A stretch of 64,000 nucleotides of DNA from Lunularia cruciata. Lineage: Eukaryota > Streptophyta > Marchantiopsida > Lunulariales > Lunulariaceae. Under the pieces are notes generated by a model that did not search any database, was not told where the DNA came from, and saw only the letters and a list, made by a program, of their open reading frames with translations. A program made the position numbers and the translations under genes. The DNA is taken from NCBI GenBank assembly GCA_948567375.1, contig OX419755.1:4593001-4657000 (forward strand), given 5' to 3'. Below, one piece after another: positions 13,440-24,304 of this stretch (position 1 is its first letter; every line of letters starts with the position of its first letter).

Positions 13440-13740
13440 GGGAGGAGGAAGAAAGCCGACCTCCTAGAACACAAGAAGGATGAGAAGACCCCATCATCAA
13501 GCCGTACACGGGAGAGACAAAAGATGTAGAATGAGGCTAGGCCCAAATAGAGCACCTTTTTGTTACTTTTTTGTCTCTCCCTTGTACGGTTTGATGGGGT
13601 CTTCCCATCCTTCGTTTATCTTACGCGGTCGTCTTCTCATTTCTCAATAGAGCACTGACTTTGGGAAGACCCCATCATCAAGGCCTTATATGGGAGAGAC
13701 AAAAGATGTAGAATGAGGCTAGGCCCAAATACAACACTCT
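13440..13740. repeat. Foldback cluster: three copies of the dispersed repeat in -,+,- orientation
   Basis: Arm 1 (13,475-13,522) and arm 2 (13,569-13,613) are near-complementary over about 45 bp, running from GAAGGATG to GGGAGAGACAAAA and back. A third copy at 13,664-13,735 lies in the same orientation as arm 1. It shares with arm 1 a stretch of about 40 identical bases, GGGAGAGACAAAAGATGTAG onward to GGCCCAAATA (13,510-13,550 and 13,692-13,732). The single-strand form would fold into a long hairpin. The module is the same as at 10.6 and 17.7 kb. Confidence 0.8.
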
Positions 13741-14640
13741 TTTGTTTCCATTACCGCGTTATTGACTCCATTGTGGACGACCCTGAAAGATACATGCAGA
13801 CAGAACCCCATACCGTTGGCCATCGATTTGTCCTGTAGCGGACCAAAGTTTTGTCGTTTCCTGATCTCATGCAATGCTGCGACAGCCAAGATATCCAAAC
13901 CGGTGGTAGTACAACCGGCAAACGCTGTAGATTCAACCCGGCAGATTCCTGGTCATCCCGGGTGTCCCTATGAAGTATCAGGTGAGCTTCTTGAAAGATT
14001 CCGGCAATTTTATGCGAATTCCCGCAAATGGCACGAGTGTGGTGTAGAATCCTTGCAAAGATCCCGAAATAGCCCGAAAAGGCTGGTATCATTCGTTGGT
14101 TCCATTCTTTATCCATAATTTTGACAGAGAACTTTTCCATGGGAGTGAGAAAACAACCCAATCGATCGGGTAGTAATATTAAGATCAAGTCCGATTTCTC
14201 TAATAAGCCGAAAAAAGCCTTGTGAGAGTGTGGAGAGGAGGAGTTCGGGAGAGTGTGTAGACGGGGGAGGAGAGTAAGAGATGTGAGAGGAAAAATCTAT
14301 ATATCCTTGAGTGTTTTTTGGCATATAGTACTTTTGAGTAAATAGTCAAATCTGTTCGTTTTTCAATTTAGATATCTAGATTGCAGATAATGGAGAATTG
14401 AGTAGAAAGTTATAAAGTTTTTTAGGGTTTAGAGTGATCATTACACCTTGAGAACAATGGGTTGAAATTTTATAGTTTTAAACTTTTGGTTTTCATGATT
14501 AAGTTCCATGAGAATTTAGTTTGAAAATTTTGGAGATGGGAATAGATAGTTATAAGAATTTAAAATTTTCTTATGTGAGTTGGGATATAAAAAGTTGCGG
14601 TTTTGCAAATATGGGGAGATATGGAGAGGAGCATCATGTG
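13741..14640. other. GC-richer block with overlapping open frames on both strands, followed by AT-rich leader
   Basis: Between 13,751 and 14,188 a 145-codon frame on the minus strand overlaps a 118-codon frame on the plus strand (13,762-14,118). Neither has a domain I recognise, and the base composition differs from the AT-rich flanks. It may be captured gene sequence or the 5' part of the neighbouring retroelement. The stretch 14.3-14.6 kb is AT-rich with nothing visible. Confidence 0.35.
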
Positions 14641-14738
14641 TTATTCTTGTGCTAGCTATGGCTACACCTCCCCATGTGGGGCTGCTTGGAGCAACTCGGG
14701 ATACACCATGCTTTACCTCGCAAGGGGTATAGATCCAA

Positions 14739-17560
14739 GTGAGAAGGATACACAAGGATTATGATTGGACCACTTGGGATGCCTACATGAGGCGAGCAAC
14801 CACAAAGACATTCAAAATTATGTACGCTTCTTCTATCCCTTCGTTGATCTTTGCAGGGATATCGATCGAGTCGTGGAAGTGGTTAGCTTCTCAAGCGGGT
14901 TGCATTTTGGGGTTATTTGAGATTAGTTTTCCATGTCCATGTCTATTCCATAGGCTACTCCGCACACTCCATGATGAGGCTAGACAAGCTTTTTTCCTAC
15001 CACTTGATTGTTTGGCACGTGATCCCGTGGACGAGTTAGCATGGTTCCTATTCCTCTTACTCCCTCGATGGTGTCTTTGTTATGCTAGAGGGGCATAAAG
15101 AGGTGGTTGTTAGATTTTGTTGATTCCCAATGGGGGATTAGACGGTCTTTCAGGAGGAGTCTGTTAAGGCTACACATTTAGGAGACAAGTTTCACCACAT
15201 GATACCATAGAGTCCACTTGATTATGACGGTATAGGACATTGGGTCAAGTGGGAGAGTTAGTAGAGCAGCATGAGTGCTACACTCTTTGTCTATGGCGCG
15301 TCCTATTGATGAGACTATCTATTCCCTACGCTCATTACATCCTATAGCAATAGAGGGACTACCACTAGAGGTCTTAGATTATCAGCTTGAGCAGCCTTTA
15401 TGTCTTGATAGGTCACTTTTTGCACAAGCATTGTGCACTGCCCCTCGCCTTTCCTCAAGAGGCTTGTCAGGGATGGTTTATGAGCACCTTAGAGATTGCT
15501 TTCAAGCAGATGAGTCTTCTAGTGGTTTTAGGTGGCTGCAAAACTAGCAAGAGGAAATATTCCTATGTTTGTTAGTCGGATGTTAGGTGCTAGTTGACTT
15601 CTTGTGATGGAGAAGGACACGAGGGGCATTAGACCTATTGCTATTGGAGAGATCTTTTTGCATTTGGTCAATTGTACCATTGTCTTTCAACATCATTCTC
15701 ACTTTTGACAACACCTCAATCCACATAAGTTTGGAGTAGCTACATTTGGAGGATTTGAGGCTATATCTCTAGGCATGAAAGAACTCCTAGATATCCATCC
15801 GGAGTAGGTCATCCTACAAGTGGATGTTGAGAACACTTTTAAGAGTGTCTCACTAGCATCCATCTTTAGAGAGCTTAGGGAGACTGGTGGATCCTTGGCG
15901 AGTCTTATTCCTTTTGTGCACTCTTTTTATGGTTCTCATGCACCCCTTTACTACCATCATGGTAGTTCACAAGAGGGAGTCACCGTAACATGTGGGTACA
16001 CATTAGGAAGATCCTTTAGGGGGACCCTTATTTGCCATGGCTCACTTTAGAGCTCTCTTATTTACTACTTTGGCCACGCTAGGTTGTGTATTTCCCTCCT
16101 TGGCAGATGATACACACATCATGGGTCCTATAGATCAAATTAGGCAAGCCTTTGACCACTTGACTACCGAGCTACATCTAGTAGGCTTGAGAGTCAAGGT
16201 GCATGGCATGGTCCCCTTTAGGTATTCCTCCCCACCTTGAGCTTCTAGAAGGGTGTATCACATCTATAGATGGACTGCGTGTTCTTGGAATGCCAATAGG
16301 ATCCAAGGATTTTGTCACATGTTTCTGAGATGCTACCCTTGTAGAGGATGTTTCCCATGTGGATGACCTACCCTAGGAGATATGTAGGTAGCATTTGGTA
16401 TACTCTCCTCTAGTATTGCTTGTCAACCGTCCTACCTCATCTGTATAGTTCCCCCCTCCTTGTCCTTCCTATCACATTTGAGAGCCTTTGATCTGAGTAT
16501 TATGGGAGTCTTTGGTGATATTATTGGACCAAGGACATTTGAGTGTGTGATAGGGGATTTGACATGTAGACAAACGGCTCTGCCAATCTCATGTGGAGGG
16601 GTTGGCTTGCTATCTATGGAGGAGATTGCACCTATAGCATTTTTGGGTAGTTGGGCTCTCTTGGTACCCCTACTTTCCTCTTGTTTTGTGGTTGTTGAAA
16701 GGCCAATTTTGGAGACTTGTAGTGTGACAGAGGTGGAGGGGGGATCATTTTCTCTCGAGATGTTATTGCGGTAGACAATAGGTAGTCTATCCCCATGGGC
16801 ACGAGAGAACTTTCCATCTTTTGCTTCATTATTGTCAGATTGGACTAGAGGTTCACAATCTTCCTTGATGGAGCAGCAATGTGAGCATACATGGCATTCT
16901 CTCTTAGTTGACTTGTACATTCCTCAAGCTACTAGAGCACATCTTTGCTCCTGCTCCGACAAGAGTGTAGGCTCTTGGATCCTAGCTCGACCGTGCATTA
17001 GGGTATTCTGACTCACACCAACTACTTTCTCTACAACGATGAGGTTTTACCTAGGTATGGTACACTCATCTGCATCTTCATTACTCACTTGTGAGTGTGG
17101 TTCTACATTAGATGCAACAGCGGTCCATATGACATAATGTTCTTTTGGAGGATAGCTACCCATGATGCTATTAGGGACATAGTGTTTGCTATGGCACGAG
17201 AGAGTGGATACTTGGCGTGGAAGGAGCGCTCGTATGCTTTGCAGACGACACATGTCAATACAGACTTATACTTGGTCCAAGATGATCAGGTGACAATAGC
17301 AAATATCGTGGTTATAGACCCTACATGAGATGCAATGTTGGAGGGAGTGATTACCCATCCCCTTGGATGGGTGGCGAGTGTAGCAATAGGTCGTAAGGTC
17401 TCCAAGTATAAGGGCATGTAACAAGATCACCTCTTTGTTCCTCTAGCCTTGGAGTTATATGGAGCGATGGACACCACGTCCAACACATTTGCCAAGGAGT
17501 GGATGAGAGCTTATCATGTTAGGCACCAGAGTGTACCACTCTCACTAATGCCGTACAATC
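14739..17560 (+). pseudogene. Decayed non-LTR retroelement: reverse transcriptase plus C-terminal nuclease-like domain
   Basis: Four coding blocks follow each other on the plus strand, broken by stops and frameshifts. The first (14,739-15,098) holds FFLPLDCLARDPVDELAWFL and LLLPRWCL. The reverse-transcriptase core (about 15,610-16,260) has DVENTFKSVSLASIFRELRE, PLYYHHGSSQEGVTV and the catalytic box PSLADDTHIMGP with both Asp kept. The G-T-R-Q-G-D-P-L region is mutated. The next block (16,460-16,774) has LTCRQTALPISCGGVGLLSM and FLGSWALL, resembling the thumb region. The last (17,095-17,560) reads in one frame with two or three stops: ATHDAIRDIVFAMARESGYL, TDLYLVQDDQVTIANIVVID, GRKVSKYKG, FVPLALELYG. 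The spaced acidic and lysine residues of that block suggest a PD-(D/E)XK-type endonuclease, which is inference. No poly(A) tail was found. Confidence 0.7.
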
Positions 17561-17599
17561 TATAGGAGAGCAATCACACTAGGTGATGCTTCTTCGGAT

Positions 17600-17775
17600 C
17601 CAATTGTTTTTAGATCACACTACTTGCATAGCTCAAATATCTTAGGTGCAATAGTGTTGATTTCTCATATAGACTCTATTGGGGCTTAGACCCATTTTAC
17701 CTTTTTCATCTATCCCTTGTACACCTTGATGGGTCTTCCCATCCTTCATTTTGTCCACGCGGTTCGTCCTTCCTC
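17600..17775 (+). repeat. Dispersed repeat, plus-oriented copy following the retroelement
   Basis: It carries ACTTGCATAGCTCAAATATC, CCCATTTTACCTTTTTC, CCCTTGTACACCTTGATGGG, TCTTCCCATCCTTC and CACGCGG, in the same order as at 10,490-10,760. It lies within about 50 bp of the last nuclease-like codons, so it may mark the 3' end of the retroelement. Confidence 0.65.
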
Positions 17776-17779
17776 CCAT

Positions 17780-19292
17780 TTCTCTACTATGATAAAGCTC
17801 TCGTGCAGAAAAGGAGAGAACAGGAGGTATTTTACGGGATCGAAAAGAGAGAAGAAATGGGGTGGAATTGATCTAGCATCAGCAGCAGCCGTCCTACAAG
17901 TGGGAGAAATTAAGCACGCCTTCCAATGCGGGGATGACAGTGGAGAAGAAATGAGGAGAAGAGAGGTAGAAGAACGTTAATGCAGAAGAAGACGGAGATT
18001 CGAAGACCCGACTAACAAAAGAAAGAAAAGGAAATTGCGCACCGATTTACAAGTGAAACATTTCCCTCCCTCCCTACCACAGGTCCAAAGAGAAAAAATA
18101 CAACAAGTGGGAGATTCGTTCAGACAAGGCGACGATGAACGACCGCCGCCATGAAAGACAAAGGCCTCGGATGGAGAAGCAGCAACAACAACAGGGGGGG
18201 ACTAGATGAACTGCAACTCGAGACTGCTGCAGGAGCAGCAGCAGCATTCGAACAGCATCAAATTGATAGATCATCCTCTCCTGTTGCTGTTGGGTTGTGC
18301 CTCTCCACCTCTGGAAATCTGACAGACAGCACCTTCCCTCGGCGGATGCGGATGAGGATGAGGTTGTTGTTCGTCAAACAGTTTAGCTAGCTCCGTCTCC
18401 TGCTGCTGGAGATTATGCTGAGGAGAACAGACCGACGGACTAACTGGCTGGTTAGCTAGTTAGCTACCTAGAGAAGTTTCTCATTATATGCTACTGGTCC
18501 TGCTTCTGGCTCAATTCAATTACCGAAGGGAATAAAGTTGACATGACGTGAATGATGTCAGTTACAGAAACTTAGGACAAGAAGGCTGGTCGGATTCTGA
18601 GTGGTGGCTTCAGGGCTATGGGGAAGGAGCTTCGTACGAGTGACATCGTAACAGACTTCATGTATTGTATTCAGGAAATGGGTGGGAGATCATGAAAATG
18701 ATGTAGAGTGAATAACTGCTGAATCAGATAGCCATGGGTAATTCGTCATTAGTCAGTGAGTGCTACCTTCCGTGAAGAGGATTATACCGAGAGTTGGGTG
18801 GTTCATCGAGCACGTTCATGTGGATCCTGCTGCAGATATTGCTGCGGTTGTTGTAGAACAGATCTAGGGGGACATGCTATACCGATCGATCTGAACTCAT
18901 GTACGCAGTATGAAGCTCCAAGAGTTGTTGTTGTTGGTTGATCCAGCCCAGCTTTTTACCATGTGGGCAAATTTGAAAAGCACGTGTGTATGTTCGAGGT
19001 CGTAAACATCTGATGAGTAGGATAGAACATGGTGGATACATAGTGAGAGCAGTTGGACAGCAAAATTGTTGCTGCCACTGCCATTCCACAATTTGGGTGT
19101 AGTTGGAAGACAAGATTGTTGCTGCTAGTGCCACTGCTGATTTTGCTCGTGCTGGTGCTGGCGCCGAGGGTAGGAGCAGTGATGAAGAAGTTCAGGAGGA
19201 GGAGGCGAACCTGGAGCTCCTGATGAGTATGGTGAATCTGGAGAGTGGGTACGTATCAAAACAGTGCAGACTAGGAGTGGAAAGATTCAAGA
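17780..19292. other. Upstream region of the armadillo-repeat gene, trinucleotide-rich
   Basis: No convincing coding exon was found. Short runs of GCA/CAG, CAA and GGATGC-type repeats occur at about 18,178-18,250, 18,340-18,370 and 18,920-18,935. They are probably part of the 5' leader or promoter of the ARM gene. Small open frames at 18,151-18,390 and 19,103-19,408 are low-complexity and lack domains. An intron in the 5' leader cannot be excluded. Confidence 0.4.
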
Positions 19293-21596
19293 ATGTGGGG
19301 ATCTTGGGTGGATGTTGTGTCCATGCAGGAGGCGGATACAGTCGCTATAGCAATGGTGGTCTGGGCTTTGATCAGCCTTTACAATCAGGTGGACGCTTTG
19401 ATCGATGACGCTAAGCTCAAAGACCAGGTAGCATGGGAGCTTCAAACAGATCTGCGCTTCCTGCCGTCGGTAATTGCAGAAGTGCTGCCGGCTCTCAACA
19501 CTGGCAACACTCTCTTCGACCGAAATTTCTTCAGAATCGTCCAACTCATGTGCAAAGCTCTGGAAGAAGCTCGGGACGCTCTGGATGATTACCTCCTAGC
19601 CAGTTTCTCCATGCTCCTGGCTCGGACGTTAAAACACCGTCTCCAAGGAGCCAGAAACAAGATCAGACAAGCTGTATCTCTATACAACACTTACTGTAAC
19701 ATTTCGTCCCATGATCATCTAGTCCGCCATCCACCTCATTCGGGGCCAACCCATTCTAGGAACCTCGACGTTCCTCTCCAGAAGCTCAGAGAAACTCTCC
19801 AGGAGCTGGAGACTATGTCATCTAGGCCCTGTCCGAAGAAAATTCTCAAGCTAGTGGCGAGAATGAGATCCAACAAGTACCACCCAACTCATAAATTCAC
19901 CATGGATGAACTTGGTCACTTCTGTAGAGTGGGAGGTGTTGAAGCTCTAGTCCAGCTGCTCAGCTCGCCTGCTACAGCGATCCAGAAAGAAGCTATGATA
20001 AACCTGGAGACGTTAGCAAGCTGCGTCACCTCCAGGGAAAAAATCACCCTCACTCCTGGGTCTCTGGAGCAGTTAGCCACCATGATGGTGTCCACAGGTG
20101 GAGAGGTCCAGCTCAGAGCGGTGGCAATTCTCAGAAAGCTGCTCCACAGCAACAATCATATTGACTTCAGTAGGGTCTCATTCCCGGGTATAATTCCCCG
20201 ACTGTTACAGCTCATGGGAAACGGGAACCTCACTCCTCAGGTGCAAGCAAACGCTGCTGGGGTTCTCTGGGAGCTTTCCATAGTGCATGAAAATCGGCTA
20301 AAGATTGGTGCTGCCCCAGGAGCAGTGGAGCAGCTGGTTAGGGTTTTCTCATCCCCATTGCCTACAATGGAGTTCTGTGCCGGTGCCATTCTATGCCATG
20401 TTTGCAGTGACAAGGAGTTGAGGTGCAGGGCTGCAAGTGTCCCGGACATTTCAGAGAGACTAGCAATTTTAATAGATAGTTTTGATAATTTGCAACTTCC
20501 GTTCATGAGGAAGTCCAGTTCCAGCACTAGGAAGAATGAAGAGGTGCTGGTGACTACAGCAGGATTGATCGGCTGGTCTGTAGGTTTGTTGGACTCGTCC
20601 TTCGAGCATCACATAATCCGAGCTCTTGATGTTCTCAGGAGACAGAAAATCTCAGAAACCCTAATGGAAATTGCCGTACACGAGGGAGTGCTGTCCAAAC
20701 TAGTGCAGCTCCTGTTCTCCACATCCATGACTGTGCAAAGCAAAGCAGCGCATGCTCTGTGGAAATTCTCAATCCCAGATGAGTATGAGATGAAGATTGC
20801 TGAGAATGAAAATGCCATTTCTAGACTGGTGACTCTTCTGGACTCCGAATCCTTCACTGTACAGGAGAATGCAGTGAAAGTTCTCGAAAGCCTGTCTTAC
20901 TGTGCCAGGAATCGAAAGCAGATTGCTGCAAAACCCGGTGCCATTGAGAAACTGTCAAAGCTGATCTTCCTCGACTCTGTTGCAGTTCAGGCTGATGCAG
21001 CCAGTGCTTTATGGAACCTCGCTAACACCACTAATTTCAACAAGCAGGAGGTTGTCAAGGTTAGTGGAATTCTTGAACGATTGGTGGATCTTTTGGAGTC
21101 TGAAAACAGACTGGTGCAAGAAAAGGCAGCCGGAGCACTAGCAAACCTCTCCTATGACTTTGGAATCGGAAGCAGAATTTCGGCAATCCCTGGAGCTTTT
21201 GACAAATTTGTTAACCTTCTCAAGTCCAACTCTACACTCGTCCATCAGAATGCAGCAGGAGCTCTGAGCAGTCTCTCTCTGAACAGGGACAGTGCTTCTG
21301 CTATTGCCACAACGCCTAAGGCCATTGCCAATTTGGTCTTTCTGCTGGGCTCCCAGTCCACCATTGTTCAAGAGTATGCTGCCGGCGCCATTGCCAACAT
21401 TTCCAACTCGGAGGAAACCCGAAAAATTGTACGAAAGATGGGTGCATTACAGAAGCTGCAAAACTTAAAATGCTCGACTGCCCCATCTGTGAAATCACAG
21501 GCGAAGAGAGCACTAGAGCTCTACGAAGGAAGGAAGAAGAAAGCAGTCGATAAGCAAAAGAGACAGACAGAGGGATCGAGAGCGAGTGAGATATAG
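19293..21596 (+). CDS. Armadillo (ARM) repeat protein, single-exon
   Basis: An uninterrupted 767-codon frame runs from ATG (19,293) to TAG (21,596). Met at 19,326 is an equally possible start. Residues about 25-185 are predicted helical, without repeats (for example LMCKALEEARDALDDYLLAS), and may form a four-helix bundle like those before ARM domains in plant U-box proteins, but no U-box is seen. From about residue 205 to 745 a series of ARM repeats follows, with signatures such as GGVEALVQLLSSPATAIQKE, VQADAASALWNLAN, VQEKAAGALANLSYDF, VHQNAAGALSSLSLN and VQEYAAGAIANISNSEETRK. The last 25 residues are Lys/Arg-rich (EGRKKKAVDKQKRQ). ARM domains are protein-interaction scaffolds. The partner and pathway are unknown. 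No introns, stops or frameshifts are apparent. Confidence 0.9.
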   Translation: MWGSWVDVVSMQEADTVAIAMVVWALISLYNQVDALIDDAKLKDQVAWELQTDLRFLPSVIAEVLPALNTGNTLFDRNFFRIVQLMCKALEEARDALDDYLLASFSMLLARTLKHRLQGARNKIRQAVSLYNTYCNISSHDHLVRHPPHSGPTHSRNLDVPLQKLRETLQELETMSSRPCPKKILKLVARMRSNKYHPTHKFTMDELGHFCRVGGVEALVQLLSSPATAIQKEAMINLETLASCVTSREKITLTPGSLEQLATMMVSTGGEVQLRAVAILRKLLHSNNHIDFSRVSFPGIIPRLLQLMGNGNLTPQVQANAAGVLWELSIVHENRLKIGAAPGAVEQLVRVFSSPLPTMEFCAGAILCHVCSDKELRCRAASVPDISERLAILIDSFDNLQLPFMRKSSSSTRKNEEVLVTTAGLIGWSVGLLDSSFEHHIIRALDVLRRQKISETLMEIAVHEGVLSKLVQLLFSTSMTVQSKAAHALWKFSIPDEYEMKIAENENAISRLVTLLDSESFTVQENAVKVLESLSYCARNRKQIAAKPGAIEKLSKLIFLDSVAVQADAASALWNLANTTNFNKQEVVKVSGILERLVDLLESENRLVQEKAAGALANLSYDFGIGSRISAIPGAFDKFVNLLKSNSTLVHQNAAGALSSLSLNRDSASAIATTPKAIANLVFLLGSQSTIVQEYAAGAIANISNSEETRKIVRKMGALQKLQNLKCSTAPSVKSQAKRALELYEGRKKKAVDKQKRQTEGSRASEI

Positions 21597-24215
21597 GTAT
21601 GTAGTGTGCAGTGCTAGGACACAGTTGTAATCCGGGTTGGATCTCATGTACTTCTTCTCCAAAATTCAACCCTTCGATAGACCATTGATTAGACTATGAA
21701 CTAGGAAGCAGAATCTGTGAGGGGTGGTAGCTGTGGCCATGACTTACTTGGTGCATATGTGGTAGAAACTGCCCATGAAACCATTCTGATTATCAGAAAT
21801 TCCTGCAGACGACGGAGTAACTAGTAGTAGTACGAGTACTAGTGCTTGCAAGATAAAATTGACGTCCATTGGATCAGCTGAAGTCTCGATTCTCCATTGA
21901 ATAGTGCAACAGGAGTTGACAGGATTTACCTTGATAATTATATCTCCGGAGGTGCAGGCAGACACCTAGTTATGTCTGAGGATTCGATGTTTAGCATTAT
22001 TAGCTGCACGCGCATCCTCGCCACATCATGATTATTTAAGTCACGTTTCGGCATACTGGTGCAGAAATATATCGAAACACTGCTGCTTCCAGCTGCAGCT
22101 TATTTTAAGGTACAAGTTCCATAAATTTGTGTGTCAAGGTGTGTGTGTGTGATGAAATAGACGATCTACTACCACGAGCATTTGGTTGCTCAGATGTAAG
22201 ATAGTTTGAGTTTTCTTATTATCGAAGTTGAGCACAGCTAGAGCTGTCAATTTCATTCTGCTGTTTCTCAATTAGACCATCAGATCGTGTATCGATTGAA
22301 ATTTGCATGAGTGTTATTCAAGTACTGGCCCCATCGTCTGTACAATAATTGCTACCATTGTGAGTTACAAGAGATACATCTGAATAATGGCAACTGGTAC
22401 AATTCCAATAGTTACCCCGACTTCCGCAATTTTCTGAAGCTCTGTTTCCCCAACAGAAGGAGGAATCGATTGCCTGCTTCTTGTTTGATGGTAATGGATG
22501 ATTGAATCTCATCTAGAATTCCTTGCTCTATTTCTACATTCATCCAAGACTGCTTTCCGAAACCTTCTGGACCTGCCCTGCATGTCGGCGTAGTCATATG
22601 ACTGAAGTATGGAACAGAAATACATTTCTCTGATTCATGCAACTCTGATGCATGTCACATGCAAATGCAACACAAATGTTGGACGACCGCCCATCTTCTA
22701 CTTTCTCCAGATTTAAATATAGAATCCACAGGCCGACTGGATCATGCAAGCCTTGAGGGCGTCGGGAGTGTTACTGTTTCCGTTCCTTCACGACCGAATC
22801 TTTCCTGATCTCCTCTACCACAGTTGCGCTGATGCTATCATCTAGTCCTCTCGGTGGAGACAGTACACTTCGGTACGCTTCAGTCACTCACCATGATTGA
22901 TTCTCTCATCATTCAAAGGAGGAAATAGACTAGGTCTTTCACCACCTACAGTGAAATCGCAACTCCTTAGAATACCAAACCTTCTCATCACCTGCAAAAT
23001 GAGGAGTTAAATTTGGGCATATATATACATCATAACATTGTGCTAAGCGGTTTATACCCATTGATTTGTTGTGAGATCAAAGAAAAAATTATCAAAACTC
23101 AGGGTGAGCTTAAGCACAGTAGTTCTGAAAGTATATTTCGTGACTGCCGAGCTGATGATCAGGGCATTATCTCCTCACTCGGCTATAGTGTTTGGCTGCA
23201 CTCTTAAGGGCAGATCAACAACTCCTTGACACATTGCACGGGGAGTTGATATTGTGTTTCTCCCTCTAGTCAAAATTCTTTGACTCGGCTTTACTTTTAT
23301 CCTGTGACCCATTCAATGGTCGAAACAGTTACAGTGCTTTGACTCAGATTCTCTCTTCCAAGGGATAAAGATTCAATCTTTCTCGTCACTCGCCACAAGA
23401 TGTTGCTGCATCCATGCAACGTATACTACAGGTCTAGGCATTGATGTGATGGGCTTGACCAAATTTTCATGTGGAAAGGACATCTGGTTGGGACAAGATG
23501 TGGCTCCTGCTGTCGAGGATGAGTCTCTGCACCTCCTCTTCCTGCACCGGTGGGTTATGATCACTCCAGCAGATTTCAAACGTCAGCAGAGAGTTTGCCG
23601 GACATTTCATGATGACACACAGCCTGTAAAACCTTCAGCCCAGGGCGTAGAATGCAGAAGACGCTAACAGCAAAATCCCAACAAAGCTTATGATATCCAC
23701 GGTTGTCTCAAATGAGTGCTTCACTTTTCATGTGAGATTCAGGAGAGGACAGAAACAAGTACTGCTGCTAGCATTTCCTGTTTTGCCAAGGGAAAGCTCT
23801 CACACCCACAATGGAACAAAAGGGAGAAGGTCAAATTGGTACCTACTGTCATCAAACTTGCTCGTACTTAGTGGAGCATGCACATCCACATTTCTTCATC
23901 TAGCAACAACTTGTTTTGGACTCTTAGTGATTTTCTTCTATTGCAGAGTACAGACAGGCTGGTTTAGTAGGATCTTCTCACAGTGGGAGACAAGACAAAG
24001 ATATCAGGACAAGGAGTGGGACGAAGATTGACGACGATATTCTCTCTGGACACAGCAAATAGCCAAATCACCTGGAATCTTGTCCTGAAATTTGTCTTAC
24101 GGAAGACTGCTCATCGCTACCTAATTGTCAGGGAGCCTGCATCGATAGCACCAGTGGATAAGGCTTTGGAATCTTGAGTTTCCGACACAGAAGTGGTTCA
24201 CATTAACAGGTCACA
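21597..24215. other. Intergenic region, no gene recognised
   Basis: It begins with the presumed 3' end of the ARM gene. A (GT)n run lies at 22,138-22,150. On the minus strand a short exon-like stretch (about 22,927-22,993, acceptor TTTTGCAG) opens a frame starting VMRRFGILRSCDF, but no partner exons could be linked to it. Frames at 22.4-22.6 and 23.4-23.7 kb have no domain. Confidence 0.35.
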
Positions 24216-24222
24216 CATTAAA

Positions 24223-24249
24223 CCCACCCCCACCCCCACCCCCACCCCA
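24223..24249 (+). repeat. C-rich microsatellite (CCCCAC)n
   Basis: Four to five units of CCCCAC run directly up to the inverted repeat that starts at 24,250. Confidence 0.85.
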
Positions 24250-24304
24250 CGCATTTTTATGCCTCCCGAGGTGAGGTCCCCACCTGGGAAAACATAAAAA
24301 TGCG
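24250..24304. repeat. Inverted repeat with nested stem (hairpin)
   Basis: CGCATTTTTATG (24,250-24,261) is perfectly complementary to CATAAAAATGCG (24,293-24,304). Inside the 31-base loop CCC plus AGGTG (24,265-24,273) can pair with CACCT plus GGG (24,281-24,288), leaving a 7-base tip. Function is unknown. It could be a tiny MITE or a structured transcript. Confidence 0.8.

Noticed and set aside
18151-18390. Gln/Ala-rich frame upstream of the ARM gene as a separate small protein
   Set aside because: The composition is explained by trinucleotide repeats; there is no conserved motif.
22921-23000. Minus-strand exon-like stretch with a good acceptor
   Set aside because: No partner exon or family match could be found, so it is mentioned only in the region note.
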